A stretch of DNA of 64,000 nucleotides. Source: P36-A1 sp049478495 (GTDB lineage Bacteria; Bacillota_I; Bacilli_A; JAJDGJ01). How positions within the stretch are numbered: the stretch's first letter is position 1; each line of letters begins with the position of its first letter. The notes under the pieces are model-generated. The model had not been told where the DNA came from and made no database searches. It worked only from the letters and a program-made list of their open reading frames with translations. The DNA lies in assembly GCF_049478495.1 (NCBI RefSeq), contig NZ_CP168083.1:496001-560000 (forward strand), read 5' to 3'. Both the position numbers and the translations under genes were made by a program. Of this stretch, positions 32,763 through 42,142 are shown piece by piece.

Positions 32763-35255
32763 TTATAAACCGCATTTAAGTTGAGCATTGCAATTAGTAC
32801 AAGTATTGCAACCACCAACATCCTCAACAGTACCTTCAAGGCATATTGGACAAATATCGCCAACTTCAGTTCCAATATTACGATCTTGTCTATCAGAACG
32901 TAACTCAGTTTTCTCTTTGTTTTTTGGAGTTTTAAATTCATCAGATAAAGACAATTGTTCTACAATAGTTTCTTCTTTAGTTAAAGAAAGAACTTGAGTA
33001 TCACGAGAACCATCAACATAAACAGTTCCACCTTTAGCTCCACCTTTATAAAGTCTTTCATATATTTTTTGAACTTGAGAAACACTATATCCCTTAGGAG
33101 CATTAACTGTCTTAGAGATAGAAGAATCAATCCATCTTTGAATGATACATTGAGTATCAGCATGTTCTTCAGGAGTTAAATCCATAGAACCAACAAAATA
33201 ATCAGGTAGATTATTAGATGTATACTCAGGATGGTGAATTAACCAATCTTGAACAATAGCAGCATCAACTTCAATAAACTTACCTAGTCTACCAGAACGG
33301 TAAAACTTAAATGAAAAATAAGGTTCTAGTCCAGTAGAAACACCAACCATAGTTCCAGTAGAACCAGTAGGTGCTATTGTTAATAAGTGAGAATTTCTAA
33401 TACCATATTTTAAAATATCATTTCTAATATCTTGTGGCATTTTTTTCATGAATCCAGTGTTTATAAAAGCTTCACGATCATTTAAGAAAGGGAAACTACC
33501 TTTTTCTTTTGCAAGCTCAATAGAGGCCTTATAAGCAAAAGTTGCAATGTTTTCAAATAACTCATCAACTATTTTATTAGCTTCAACAGAACCATATCTT
33601 AAGCCAGCATAAAGAAGTAAATCATGAAGACCCATGACACCTAATCCAATTCTTCTTTCTCCAGTTGCTTGTTCTTTATTAGCTTCTAAAAAGTAAGGAG
33701 TATTATCTATAATATTATCTTGCATTCTAATTGAAAGTTCTACAGCATTTTTAAGTTCTTTCAATTTTAATTGTCTAGTTTCTTTATCAATAAAGTTTGC
33801 AAGGTTTAAAGCAGATAAATTACAAACAGAATATGGTGCTAAAGGTTGTTCACCACAAGGATTAGTAGCAACAACTTTTTGATTGTATGCTTTAGCATTA
33901 GTCATATCATTAGCATTATCAATAAAGAATATTCCTGGCTCAGCAGAGTAAGTAGAACAGAAACAAATTAAGTTCCATAACTCCTTAGCTTTAATAGTTT
34001 TATAAACTTTTACAGGATATCCTAATTCAGCCCATTCTCTAACATCACCCATATCCTTCCATTTAGTATCATAAAAAGCCTTTTGTTCAGCATTTAATTT
34101 ATCTAAATCAGGAAATCTTAATTGAAAATCGCCATCTCTTTCAATAGCAGCCATAAATTCTTTAGAAATAGTTACAGATATATTAGCACCTGTTAAAAAT
34201 TCTTTATTTTCAACTTCATAATGACCACCAGCCAAAAGCTTTTCATTAGCTTTATCAACAAGTTCTTTTGGTAAGCAATCATGACTGTTAGCAATTTGTT
34301 CATACATTGTTTTATCTTCATTAGACAAAGCAACAAATTTAAGTTTTTGTTTTGCAAATTTTCTAATATCTTCATCATCAGAGTTTTCTAAAAGCCATTC
34401 TAAAATTTTAGGATTTTGCATTTTAGATACAATAAACTCAATAATATCAGGATGCCAATCAGATAACATAATCATTTGAGCTCCACGACGAGAACCACCT
34501 TGTTCAACTAAATGAGTTAAGTTAGATAAGTCATGTAGCCAGCTTACAGAACCACTAGATTTACCGCCAACATCTTTAGCAATAGTGTGTTTAGGTCTTA
34601 GTGTAGAACCATTTGTTCCAACACCACCACCACGAGACATTATTTCCATAACCTCTTTACGATGATCAGAAATACCACCACGAGAATCTTCGATAAAAGG
34701 CATTACAAAGCAATTAAAATAAGTAACATTAGAACCACTACCAGCACCATATAATACTCTACCAGCAGGTACTAAATTAAAGTCTTTTAACTGTTCAAAA
34801 AACTTGTCAGCATATTCTTCTGATAACTCTTTTGATTTTTCTTCTTTAGCTAAAGCAACAGCAATTCTTTTTGCAATTTGCTCATAATAAATCTCTAAAG
34901 GTTTTTCAATTTCATTCTTTTTACGAATTACTGTCTTTGTATTAAATTCAGTTTCATCTTTTATTTGATTTACATAATCATCTAAAACTTCAACTGTAAC
35001 ATTATCATCTTCTATTTTTTTAACATATCCAATCCCTCTAGCAGGAAATTTAGGATCAAACTCTAACACAACAATAACTAGATCATTAACTCTAAGAGTT
35101 TTAAGACTATTATCCTTTTGTGAATATCTATCAAGCATAACAAGTCGAGAAACACCCTCTAGTGATTTATTATAATCAGATTCTATTGGAAATAGATGAA
35201 CAAAATCTTCTCGAATTGTGTTGTTCAGGTTTTTAATAGTATCATTATTGTACAT
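32763..35255 (-). CDS. nrdJ: Adenosylcobalamin-dependent (class II) ribonucleotide reductase
   Basis: The 830-residue enzyme reduces ribonucleotides to deoxyribonucleotides with B12. Landmarks are YFNCFVMPFIEDSRGG (redox cysteine), GGGVGTNGSTLRP, EQGGSRRGAQMIMLSDWHPD, the radical-cysteine motif NPCGEQPLAPYSVCNL (radical and second redox cysteine) and RIGLGVMGLHDLL. The C-terminus is a four-cysteine zinc-ribbon-like tail (CPICLEG...GGCNTCTNCNAQLKCGL) containing the cysteines thought to re-reduce the active site. About 60 N-terminal residues form an extra beta-rich region. No cobalamin riboswitch or NrdR box is recognised upstream. Confidence 0.95.
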   Translation of the reverse strand: MYNNDTIKNLNNTIREDFVHLFPIESDYNKSLEGVSRLVMLDRYSQKDNSLKTLRVNDLVIVVLEFDPKFPARGIGYVKKIEDDNVTVEVLDDYVNQIKDETEFNTKTVIRKKNEIEKPLEIYYEQIAKRIAVALAKEEKSKELSEEYADKFFEQLKDFNLVPAGRVLYGAGSGSNVTYFNCFVMPFIEDSRGGISDHRKEVMEIMSRGGGVGTNGSTLRPKHTIAKDVGGKSSGSVSWLHDLSNLTHLVEQGGSRRGAQMIMLSDWHPDIIEFIVSKMQNPKILEWLLENSDDEDIRKFAKQKLKFVALSNEDKTMYEQIANSHDCLPKELVDKANEKLLAGGHYEVENKEFLTGANISVTISKEFMAAIERDGDFQLRFPDLDKLNAEQKAFYDTKWKDMGDVREWAELGYPVKVYKTIKAKELWNLICFCSTYSAEPGIFFIDNANDMTNAKAYNQKVVATNPCGEQPLAPYSVCNLSALNLANFIDKETRQLKLKELKNAVELSIRMQDNIIDNTPYFLEANKEQATGERRIGLGVMGLHDLLLYAGLRYGSVEANKIVDELFENIATFAYKASIELAKEKGSFPFLNDREAFINTGFMKKMPQDIRNDILKYGIRNSHLLTIAPTGSTGTMVGVSTGLEPYFSFKFYRSGRLGKFIEVDAAIVQDWLIHHPEYTSNNLPDYFVGSMDLTPEEHADTQCIIQRWIDSSISKTVNAPKGYSVSQVQKIYERLYKGGAKGGTVYVDGSRDTQVLSLTKEETIVEQLSLSDEFKTPKNKEKTELRSDRQDRNIGTEVGDICPICLEGTVEDVGGCNTCTNCNAQLKCGL

Positions 35256-35670
35256 TTTATCCCTCTTTCTATAAAAAATGTATTATTTTAGCAGTGAATA
35301 TAATTCTTAAATACATAATATCACATCATATTATTATACACTTTTATTTCTAAAAATAATACTGTTTTTAAGATGTAAAAATACATCTTAAAATTATAAA
35401 TTATTATACCTTTTTTTATAGCAATAAACAAGTTATAAAGTTCATTATTTCAACATATATCTTTATAAATAATCGCTTTATAACACCAGAAAAAAACTAT
35501 GTGTGCACAATGATTTACATATGTGATATATTTGTGCAAGCAACATACAAAAAAGTCTTTAATAAGTTTTTTATATTATATAAGTATTATTGATGTAAAA
35601 CATAACTTATTAATCTATAAATAAGAATTATTAAGTGCATAGAATATCTAAATTATTAAAAAATCAATTG
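35256..35670. other. AT-rich intergenic region between nrdJ and pncA
   Basis: 415 bases without a reading frame of note. It provides the upstream region of nrdJ. I see no B12 riboswitch box, no clear NrdR dyad and no terminator for pncA beyond T-rich stretches. Confidence 0.4.
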
Positions 35671-36219
35671 TTATAAACTAATAATGTTGACCCCACGATT
35701 TTTTAAATTATTCATATATTCTTCATGAACTATCTTAGCATCATGATTAGGTGCATCAAAAGTTGCAACAAGATCAGAAATAACATTAACTGTATAAGTT
35801 AATTCTTTCTCTTCTTTATATTTTTGTGCAGATAAAGCAAATTCAAAAACACAAATATCACTAACACAACCAATGATATAGATATTCTTTTTATAATCAA
35901 AAGGGTTTTTAGCAAAAAAACCATTAGTACTGTTTTTAGGAATAATACTAATTTCTTTAAAGTTCAAAGCATCAATTGGTAGAGATTCATTGTTGCCTTT
36001 AATACAATGAATTGGATAAGTACTAAATTCAGTAGCATTAGAAATATGTTGATCAGTGTAATGAACAACTTCTATATTGTTATCAATCATTTCTTTTACA
36101 AATTCAGTCATCTTAGGAATTATTTTACAAACATTTGAAGAAGCAAAAGCACCTTCATAAGTAAAGCCATTAATCATATCTATTATTACAAGTAAATCAT
36201 TATTTGAATTAAGTTTCAT
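35671..36219 (-). CDS. pncA: Nicotinamidase/isochorismatase-family hydrolase
   Basis: The 182-residue isochorismatase-fold protein has the catalytic triad pattern: Asp in LLVIIDMINGF (near 14), Lys in the middle strand and the nucleophilic Cys in GCVSDICVFEFAL (near 121). Metal-binding residues would be in YTDQH. Conversion of nicotinamide to nicotinate fits well with the nicotinate phosphoribosyltransferase gene pncB, which was probably its direct divergent neighbour before the insertion that now separates them. Confidence 0.88.
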   Translation of the reverse strand: MKLNSNNDLLVIIDMINGFTYEGAFASSNVCKIIPKMTEFVKEMIDNNIEVVHYTDQHISNATEFSTYPIHCIKGNNESLPIDALNFKEISIIPKNSTNGFFAKNPFDYKKNIYIIGCVSDICVFEFALSAQKYKEEKELTYTVNVISDLVATFDAPNHDAKIVHEEYMNNLKNRGVNIISL

Positions 36220-36262
36220 ATTAATACTCCCATCTTATATTTATATCTTATTTTACTACATA

Positions 36263-36379
36263 TATTCTACAAGACAAGAGTTTAATTATTTTTTAGCAAA
36301 ATTAGCGATATTATGCTAAAAATACCTAATGATTAGTAAAAAAGAAGATTATAATAATGGAGTCCTTAGCATTACACAA
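36263..36379 (+). repeat. Upstream copy of the pncB promoter and start (direct repeat 1)
   Basis: It matches 39647-39762 at roughly nine of ten positions with one single-base indel. It includes the operator-like dyad TTTAGCA...TGCTAAA (36292-36320), a decayed binding site (AGAAG instead of AGGAG) and the start ATGGAGTCCTTAGCATTACA, after which the frame leaves pncB and stops after about 20 codons. It is a decapitated pncB head. Confidence 0.85.
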
Positions 36380-36510
36380 GAGTTTGACAGCTAATATTCA
36401 TATTACAACTATTTAGATGCATAAGTATCGTTTTTTTATGTCAAATTTACAATTTAACTATTACATAAACATACGTAAATGTAGCATAATGTGTAAAAGG
36501 ATGTGTTTCT

Positions 36511-37233
36511 ATGAGAATTAGCAAAGTTAAATCAGATAAATATACTTATCTTTATGTAATAAAATCAACATTTGAGAATGGAAAAAATTCTTCATATGTT
36601 ATTGAAAAATTAGGTTCTATAGAAAAGATTATGAAAAATAATAATTTTACTAATCAACAAGCACTTGATTGGGCTGCTTCATATTCTAAAAAGCTTACTG
36701 AACAAGATAATGAAAACTCAAAAAAGTAATAATCAGCTTAGATCATAAAGAGCAATTAAAAATTAACAAGAAACTGCTATTTAATTGTGGCTATCTTTTC
36801 CTTCAAAAAATATATCATCAATTAAAACTAGATAAAATGTGCGAAAATATTAATAAGAAAAATGATTATTCTTATGATTTATCAAATATTCTATTAACTT
36901 TAATATATTCTAGAATATTTAATCCCTGTTCTAAAAGTAGTTCTTTTACATATTCTCAAAGCTTTATAGAACAATCTACTTATAAAATTCATGATTTATA
37001 TCGCTCATTGAGTGTTCTTGCTGATAATAAAGAATATATTCAAGCACAAGTATATAAGAACAGCCTTAAAGTCATTGATAGAAATCCTAATAGTTCAAAA
37101 AGATTAATTGAAGCAAAGAACGTCATAGAAGTATGAAGAAGTAGCAGATAAATGTAAATTATCATTAGATAATAAAAAAATTGAAGATGAAGAAAAATAT
37201 AATGGTTTTCAAATTCCAAATTCTTATAGATAA
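36511..37233 (+). pseudogene. IS1634-family transposase relic A
   Basis: The first 72 codons (MRISKVKSDKYTYLYVIKST...VVEKLG-type opening) are typical of IS1634 transposases. Stops and frame changes follow at about 36727 and 37133. The second part (CENINKKNDYSYDLSNILLTLIYSRIFNPCSKSSS...NSLKVIDRNP) continues the family sequence. An internal deletion then joins RNP directly to SSKRLIEAKNV, losing the catalytic core that relic B partly keeps. The C-terminal third is missing. It cannot encode an active transposase. Confidence 0.85.
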
Positions 37234-37366
37234 AAACACTACTATTTTGAAAAAGTAGTGTCGGAGTTTTAGATAGGTCCTTTTTATCTAATTGTCTCAG
37301 TAATAGAATTGGTCGTTCTATTACTTTGCTTAAAGTATTTGCTTATTTTTATAAGCTATATTTTTA
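37234..37366. other. Short spacer at the end of relic A
   Basis: The sequence contains a weak CACTACT...AGTAGTG inverted repeat near 37237-37260 that may be the remnant of a terminator or IS end. No gene. Confidence 0.3.
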
Positions 37367-37903
37367 TTATTTTAATTTTAAAACTAATAATAACGCTTCA
37401 TCTTTAGTCATATCTTTAAATTCCATTGGATTATTTATATTATTTTTATTATCTAAATAAAAGCCACCTAATATATTTAAATCTTTATTTGATAATTCTA
37501 TATTGTCAATTTTTAAAGTTTTTATATCTTTTGTTTTACTTTTTAAGATAATATTATCATAATAAACTGAAGCGCCTTCCATAAAACTAATTATTTTTTT
37601 TTGTTCACTATCCTGTGAGTTTGAAATAGAGTACATTACGTCTAAATTTATAGATTCATCTTTATTTTCATCATGAATTAAATCATATTTTCGTATTTCT
37701 TTTCCATCTAAAAAATGTATAAAATAAATTTCAAAATCTTTAATGTTTTTTATTTGGAATTTATCAAATACTAAATTATTATTTAAAATTGATTGTTTAC
37801 CTTCATCATTTGTTATTTTCTCATAATTTATAGTTGTACTATTTTTATTACTACAACCAATAACAAAAATTAAAACTACTAAAAAACTAATTATTTTTTT
37901 CAT
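37367..37903 (-). CDS. Lipoprotein of unknown function (178 aa), cargo of the insertion
   Basis: The protein has a clear lipoprotein signal (MKKIISFLVVLIFVIGCSNK, Cys near residue 17) and a hydrophilic N, K, D and I-rich exported domain without a known fold. AAGGAAAG precedes the start on the minus strand. It directly follows the decayed secreted-protein gene upstream on the same strand, suggesting a former two-gene unit such as a secreted effector with a lipoprotein partner or immunity function. That role is speculative. Confidence 0.65.
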   Translation of the reverse strand: MKKIISFLVVLIFVIGCSNKNSTTINYEKITNDEGKQSILNNNLVFDKFQIKNIKDFEIYFIHFLDGKEIRKYDLIHDENKDESINLDVMYSISNSQDSEQKKIISFMEGASVYYDNIILKSKTKDIKTLKIDNIELSNKDLNILGGFYLDNKNNINNPMEFKDMTKDEALLLVLKLK

Positions 37904-37924
37904 TGTTATCTTTCCTTATTTATA

Positions 37925-38345
37925 TACTGGATAATAATTTTCATGTGTAATACTAAATTTGTTTTTTACTGGACATCCATTATTATGTCTCCATTTAGTT
38001 AACGTTCCTTTATTAGAAAATTTAACTTTAGAATATTTTTTCTTATTTGCACTAATAAACCATCTACTAGTTGAAGAATTAGACACTGATACAAAAACAC
38101 TTGTTTTAGAATTAGAAAAAAATATCTACTTACTTTTTCCCAAGTTCTACTTAATTGTGGATGCCATCCACTCATTGTTGCATTTTTATAAGTTTTATAT
38201 TTAGAATAATTAGCCCAATTATTACAATTAAAAATTGATTCTACCCTTGGTTCTATTTTAATTTATTGAGTCGATAGTGGTGCTGTAATTATTCCAATCA
38301 TAAATACTGTTAATAATACAATAATTTTTTATTTTAATTCTCCTT
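37925..38345 (-). pseudogene. Decayed gene for a small secreted protein
   Basis: On the minus strand AAAGGAG is followed by a signal-peptide-like frame (IIVLLTVFMIGIITAPLS) whose start codon is damaged. Then come a stop codon, a stretch reading WANYSKYKTYKNATMSGWHP, a frameshift and a basic C-terminus (RWFISANKKKYSKVKFSNKG, then KWRHNNGCPVKNKFSITHEN). Restoring two small lesions would give an exported basic protein of roughly 130 residues. The family is not recognised; bacteriocin-like or surface proteins are possible. Confidence 0.5.
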
Positions 38346-38621
38346 TAAATTAAATTTATATAACTATAATATCATTTAATATATACATTGTAAACATAGT
38401 GTGAAAACAATCATATATAAATAACACTTTATTATAATATTAATAACATAAATTCTATGCTTTATAAACTACGCAAAGTGTATTGTAGCTAAATAAAAAA
38501 ACACTCAACTCGTATTACTTGATAATCAAATTTTATTTTCAAATAAATCAGTAATTTTGGTTATTAGAGCTTCTAATGGCTCATATGCATTTTGGTATGT
38601 TATTACAAAATCGTTTGTAAG

Positions 38622-39646
38622 AAAATCAACATTTGAGAATGGAAAAAATTCTTCATATGTTGTTGAAAAATTAGGCTCTATAGAAAAGATTATAAAAAAA
38701 TAATAATTTTACTAATCAACAAGCACTTGATTGGGCTGATTTATATGCTAGAAAGCTTACTGGACAAGATAATGAAAACTTAAAAAAAGTAATAATTAGT
38801 TTAGATCCTAAAGAGCAATTAAAAATTAACGAGAAACTGCTATTTAATGGTGGCTATCTTTTCCTTTAAAAAATATATCATCAATTTAAACTAGATAAAA
38901 TATGCGAAAATATAAATAAGAAAAATGACTATTCTTACGATTTATCAAATATTCTATTAACTTTAATATATTCTAGAATACTTAATCCCTGTTCTAAAAG
39001 TAGTTCTTTTACATATTCTCAAAGCTTTATAGAACAACCTGCTTATAAACTTCATAATTTATATCACTCATTGAGTGTTCTTGCTGATAATAAAGAATAA
39101 ATTCAATCACAAGTATATAAGAACAACCTTAAAGTCATTGATAGAAATACAGATGTCTTATATTATGATTGTACTAATTACTTTTTTGAAATAGAAAAAG
39201 AGGACGTCTTAAACAATATGGACATTCTAAAGAAAACAGAGTATTCAATAGTATTAATGACAGGTCTTATATAGTAACTCAATCAATCAAGAAAACTAAG
39301 ATACATATAAAAGATTGGTGTTTAGAAAAAAGCTGGTTGTAAATTAACCGGATCAGATAAAATATTTGATTTAGATGAAATAAATGATGAAGAGTATATT
39401 AATTCAGTGTTTTATAAAGATAAGTGGAAACAGAAAATAAACTAGAACAAAGAATAATAGTAAGTTATAGTCCAAAGTTTAAGTTATATCAAAGATCAAT
39501 ACGAAATAAACAAATAGATCGAGCATTAATAGTGATAGATAAAAAAGCTAATCTAAATGATACAAACCTGATAGTTCAAAAAGACTAATTGAAGCAATGA
39601 ACGTCACAGAGTATGGAGAAATAGCAAATAAATGTAAATTGTCATT
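38622..39646 (+). pseudogene. IS1634-family transposase relic B
   Basis: It lies in the same direction as relic A, is 5' truncated and is riddled with stops and frameshifts. Translated in pieces it gives FENGKNSSYVVEKLGSIEKI, then the DVLYYDCTNYFFEIEKED...YGHSKENR core with the DDE-type YDCTN motif, TQSIKKTKIHIKDWCLEK, and SSKRLIEAMNVTEYGE. At least one internal deletion removes the segment normally following KENR. It ends abruptly where the second pncB head begins. Confidence 0.85.
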
Positions 39647-39762
39647 TATTCTACAAGATAAGAGTTTAATTATTCTTTAGCAAAATTAGCTATATTATGC
39701 TAAAATTACCTTATAATTAGGAAAAAGGAGATTATAATAATGGAGTCCTTAGCATTACACAC
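39647..39762 (+). repeat. Functional copy of the pncB promoter and start (direct repeat 2)
   Basis: The counterpart of 36263-36379. It keeps the AAAGGAG binding site and leads into intact pncB. The dyad TTTAGCA (39676-39682) / TGCTAAA (39698-39704) is conserved in both copies and may be an operator for an NAD-salvage regulator. Confidence 0.85.
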
Positions 39763-41179
39763 AGATTTATATCAAATTAATATGGCTTATGCTTATTTCA
39801 ATGATAATAAGCATGAAAAAAAGGCCGTTTTTGAAGCTTATTTCAGAAAAAATCCTTTCAATAATGGATATGCTGTTTTTGCAGGTGTTGAAAGAATTGT
39901 TGATTATATTAATAGATTTAAGTTTACTGAAGAAGATATTGAATATTTAAGAGAATTAAAAATATACTCAGAAGATTTTTTAGCATATCTTAAAAATATG
40001 AAATTCACAGGTAATATAAGAGTATGTCAAGAAGGAGAAATAGTATTTGCTAATGAACCACTATTGATAGTGGAAGCAAATTTAATTGAAGCTCAATTAC
40101 TAGAAACAGCAATATTAAACATTATAAACTTTCAAACTTTAATTGCTACTAAAGCTAGTAGAATTAGAAATTTAGCTAAAACAGAAGGTCTATTTGAATT
40201 TGGAGCAAGAAGAGCGCAAGAATTAGATGCTGCTTTATGGGGAGCACGTGCTACTATTATCGGTGGTTTTGATGGAACAAGTTTAGTAATTGCCGGAGAA
40301 AAGTTTGGATTGAAGATAGTTGGGACACATTCTCACTCATTTGTTCAAGTGTATCAAGATGAAAAAGTTGCTTTTAAAAAATATGCAGAATCACACAAAG
40401 ACTGTACTTTTTTAGTAGATACATATGATACATTAAAAAGTGGATTGCCTAATGCTATCGAAGTAGCAAAGACATTTGATCCAAATAAAAATGTTTTTAG
40501 TGCAATAAGAATAGATAGTGGCGATCTTGCATACCAATCTAAAGAAGCTAGAAAAATATTAGATGAAGCAGGATTTAAGAATACTAAAATAACAGTAAGT
40601 AATGATTTAGATGAAGATACAATTGCTTCATTGTTACTAGAAGGTTCTAAAATAGATAATTATGGTATTGGAACAAAGCTTATTACTGCTTATTCACAAC
40701 CAGCTTTAGGAGCAGTATACAAATTAGTAGCTGTTGAAGAAGATCAGGGAATGGTAGATGTTATAAAAATTAGTGGCTCAATTGAGAAGATAACAACACC
40801 AGGTAAAAAGAAAGTGTTTAGAGTTATTAATAAACTTTCTAATAAATCAGAAGGTGATTATATCATTCTGGCAAATGAAAAGGTAGATGAAAAGAAACCT
40901 TTAATAATGTTTGAACAATCAAATCCACTTATCTATAAAACAATTCATAATTATTGCTTGAAAGATATACATATAGATTTATATATTGATGGAAAAATTA
41001 ACTATGAATTACCACATATAAATGAAATTAAAGATTATTGTTACAAGTCACTTGATCTACTTTGGGATGAACATAAAAGATATCGAAATCCAGCAAGATA
41101 TTATGTTGATTTATCTCAAAAATGTTATGAGAATAAACAAAGATTAATTAGCAAATATGGAAATAAAAAAGAAAAGTAA
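39740..41179 (+). CDS. pncB: Nicotinate phosphoribosyltransferase
   Basis: The 479-residue enzyme makes nicotinate mononucleotide for NAD salvage. Family features: LALHTDLYQINMAYAYF at the start, FEFGARRAQELDAALWGARA, the active-site histidine in IVGTHSHSFVQ, FSAIRIDSGDLAYQSKEAR and GIGTKLITAYSQPALGAVYKLV. The length is normal. It works downstream of pncA, encoded divergently on the other side of the IS relics. Start ATG 39740 lies after AAAAAGGAG. Confidence 0.93.
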   Translation: MESLALHTDLYQINMAYAYFNDNKHEKKAVFEAYFRKNPFNNGYAVFAGVERIVDYINRFKFTEEDIEYLRELKIYSEDFLAYLKNMKFTGNIRVCQEGEIVFANEPLLIVEANLIEAQLLETAILNIINFQTLIATKASRIRNLAKTEGLFEFGARRAQELDAALWGARATIIGGFDGTSLVIAGEKFGLKIVGTHSHSFVQVYQDEKVAFKKYAESHKDCTFLVDTYDTLKSGLPNAIEVAKTFDPNKNVFSAIRIDSGDLAYQSKEARKILDEAGFKNTKITVSNDLDEDTIASLLLEGSKIDNYGIGTKLITAYSQPALGAVYKLVAVEEDQGMVDVIKISGSIEKITTPGKKKVFRVINKLSNKSEGDYIILANEKVDEKKPLIMFEQSNPLIYKTIHNYCLKDIHIDLYIDGKINYELPHINEIKDYCYKSLDLLWDEHKRYRNPARYYVDLSQKCYENKQRLISKYGNKKEK

Positions 41180-41203
41180 AAAAATAGTTGAAAATGAATT
41201 TTA

Positions 41204-41233
41204 AAAAATAAGAGAGAAATCTCTTATTTTTTA
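41204..41233 (+). terminator. Terminator of pncB
   Basis: AAAAATAAGAGA-gaaa-TCTCTTATTTTT with a trailing T run. Confidence 0.88.
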
Positions 41234-41615
41234 TATATATTATCAAGATTATTAAGCTATTTAAAGTTTAAAATAGTAATGATGTCATAAAAAGTGTGTA
41301 TTTTTTCATGTGAATTTTTTCATATGCTTATTTAAAATAATTATAATTACTTTTAATGGATATATAATATAAATAACTACAAAAAACGTGATATATACAG
41401 TCTTTTAGTAGCACATTTCAACTATATGATACTTTATTCACAACTGATAATTTTTAGTCCTAGATTATAACTGAAATAAACAAATAGTAAAAAAGCACTA
41501 AGTAAACACTTTTGTTGTGTATATCTAAGGAAATGCAACGTTGTTTTTATCCTAATTATTGTTTAAAATAAGAGTGATGCAAGTCATTAAATTAAGATAT
41601 ATGGAGGAAATGCAA
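41234..41615. other. Upstream region of the hydrogenase operon
   Basis: 380 AT-rich bases without a gene. It must contain the hydCBA promoter. A TTCACAA half-site near 41448 recalls Rex boxes, but the second half is not recognised. Confidence 0.35.
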
Positions 41616-42125
41616 ATGAGTTGTAAATGTACAGATAATCAAGAACATAAACCAATGTTCGAAGAACTTGATCAGTTTATTGTAAGTAGCAATAGTACTG
41701 ATGAGTCATCACTAATAATGGTATTACATAAAGCACAACACATCTTTGGATATTTACCTAAAGATGTACAAATTCATGTAGCACAAAAGTTAGATGTACC
41801 TATTGCTAAGGTGTATGGAGTAATTAGCTTTTATTCATACTTTACAGATGAGCCAAGGGGAGAATTCATTATACAAGTATGTATGGGGACTGGATGTTTT
41901 GTAAAAGGCGCAGATAAAGTTATGGAATCATTTGAAGCTGAACTAAATATTAAATCTGGTACTACTTCAGAAGATATGAAGTTTACACTTTCAGGTGTAA
42001 GATGTGTCGGAGCCTGCGGACTAGCTCCTGTAGTTTTAATAAATGAAAAAGTTTATGGACATGTACAGTCTGAGGATGTAAAAAATATATTAGCTGATTA
42101 CTTAGTAGAACAAGCTACAGCTTAA
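41616..42125 (+). CDS. hydC: [FeFe]-hydrogenase subunit HydC (NuoE-like, thioredoxin-type 2Fe-2S)
   Basis: Start at ATG 41616, eight bases after GGAGG, giving 169 residues; longer starts lack a binding site. The NuoE pattern is clear: LIMVLHKAQHIFGYLPKDVQ, GVISFYSYFTDEPRGEF, then the four 2Fe-2S cysteines in VCMGTGCFVKGA and CVGACGLAPV. In HydABC hydrogenases this subunit passes electrons within the NADH-linked, often electron-bifurcating complex. It is first of three adjoining genes. Confidence 0.9.
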   Translation: MSCKCTDNQEHKPMFEELDQFIVSSNSTDESSLIMVLHKAQHIFGYLPKDVQIHVAQKLDVPIAKVYGVISFYSYFTDEPRGEFIIQVCMGTGCFVKGADKVMESFEAELNIKSGTTSEDMKFTLSGVRCVGACGLAPVVLINEKVYGHVQSEDVKNILADYLVEQATA

Positions 42126-42142
42126 GCAGCGGAGGTAAGAAA

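Larger units (their letters stand above)
36380..39646 (+). mobile_element. Insertion composed of two decayed IS1634-type copies around a lipoprotein gene
   Basis: The segment is bounded by the duplicated pncB head. It holds relic A (36511-37233), a cargo of about 1.3 kb (lipoprotein gene and a decayed secreted-protein gene, both minus strand) and relic B (about 38622-39646). A and B lie in the same orientation and are highly similar over about 560 bp. The layout is that of a composite element, long dead. Confidence 0.75.

Noticed and set aside
32988..33179. Short frames on both strands inside nrdJ
   Set aside because: They are shadows of the long, fully conserved nrdJ coding sequence.
35340..35620. 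NrdR box or cobalamin riboswitch upstream of nrdJ
   Set aside because: A few TGTGCACA- and ATATGTGATATAT-like stretches occur, but no paired NrdR boxes and no B12-box sequence.
36837..37136. 99-codon frame as a separate gene
   Set aside because: It is the middle part of the broken IS1634 transposase relic A, not an independent protein.
37959..38204. 81-codon plus-strand frame
   Set aside because: It is antisense to the decayed secreted-protein gene, which explains the sequence better.
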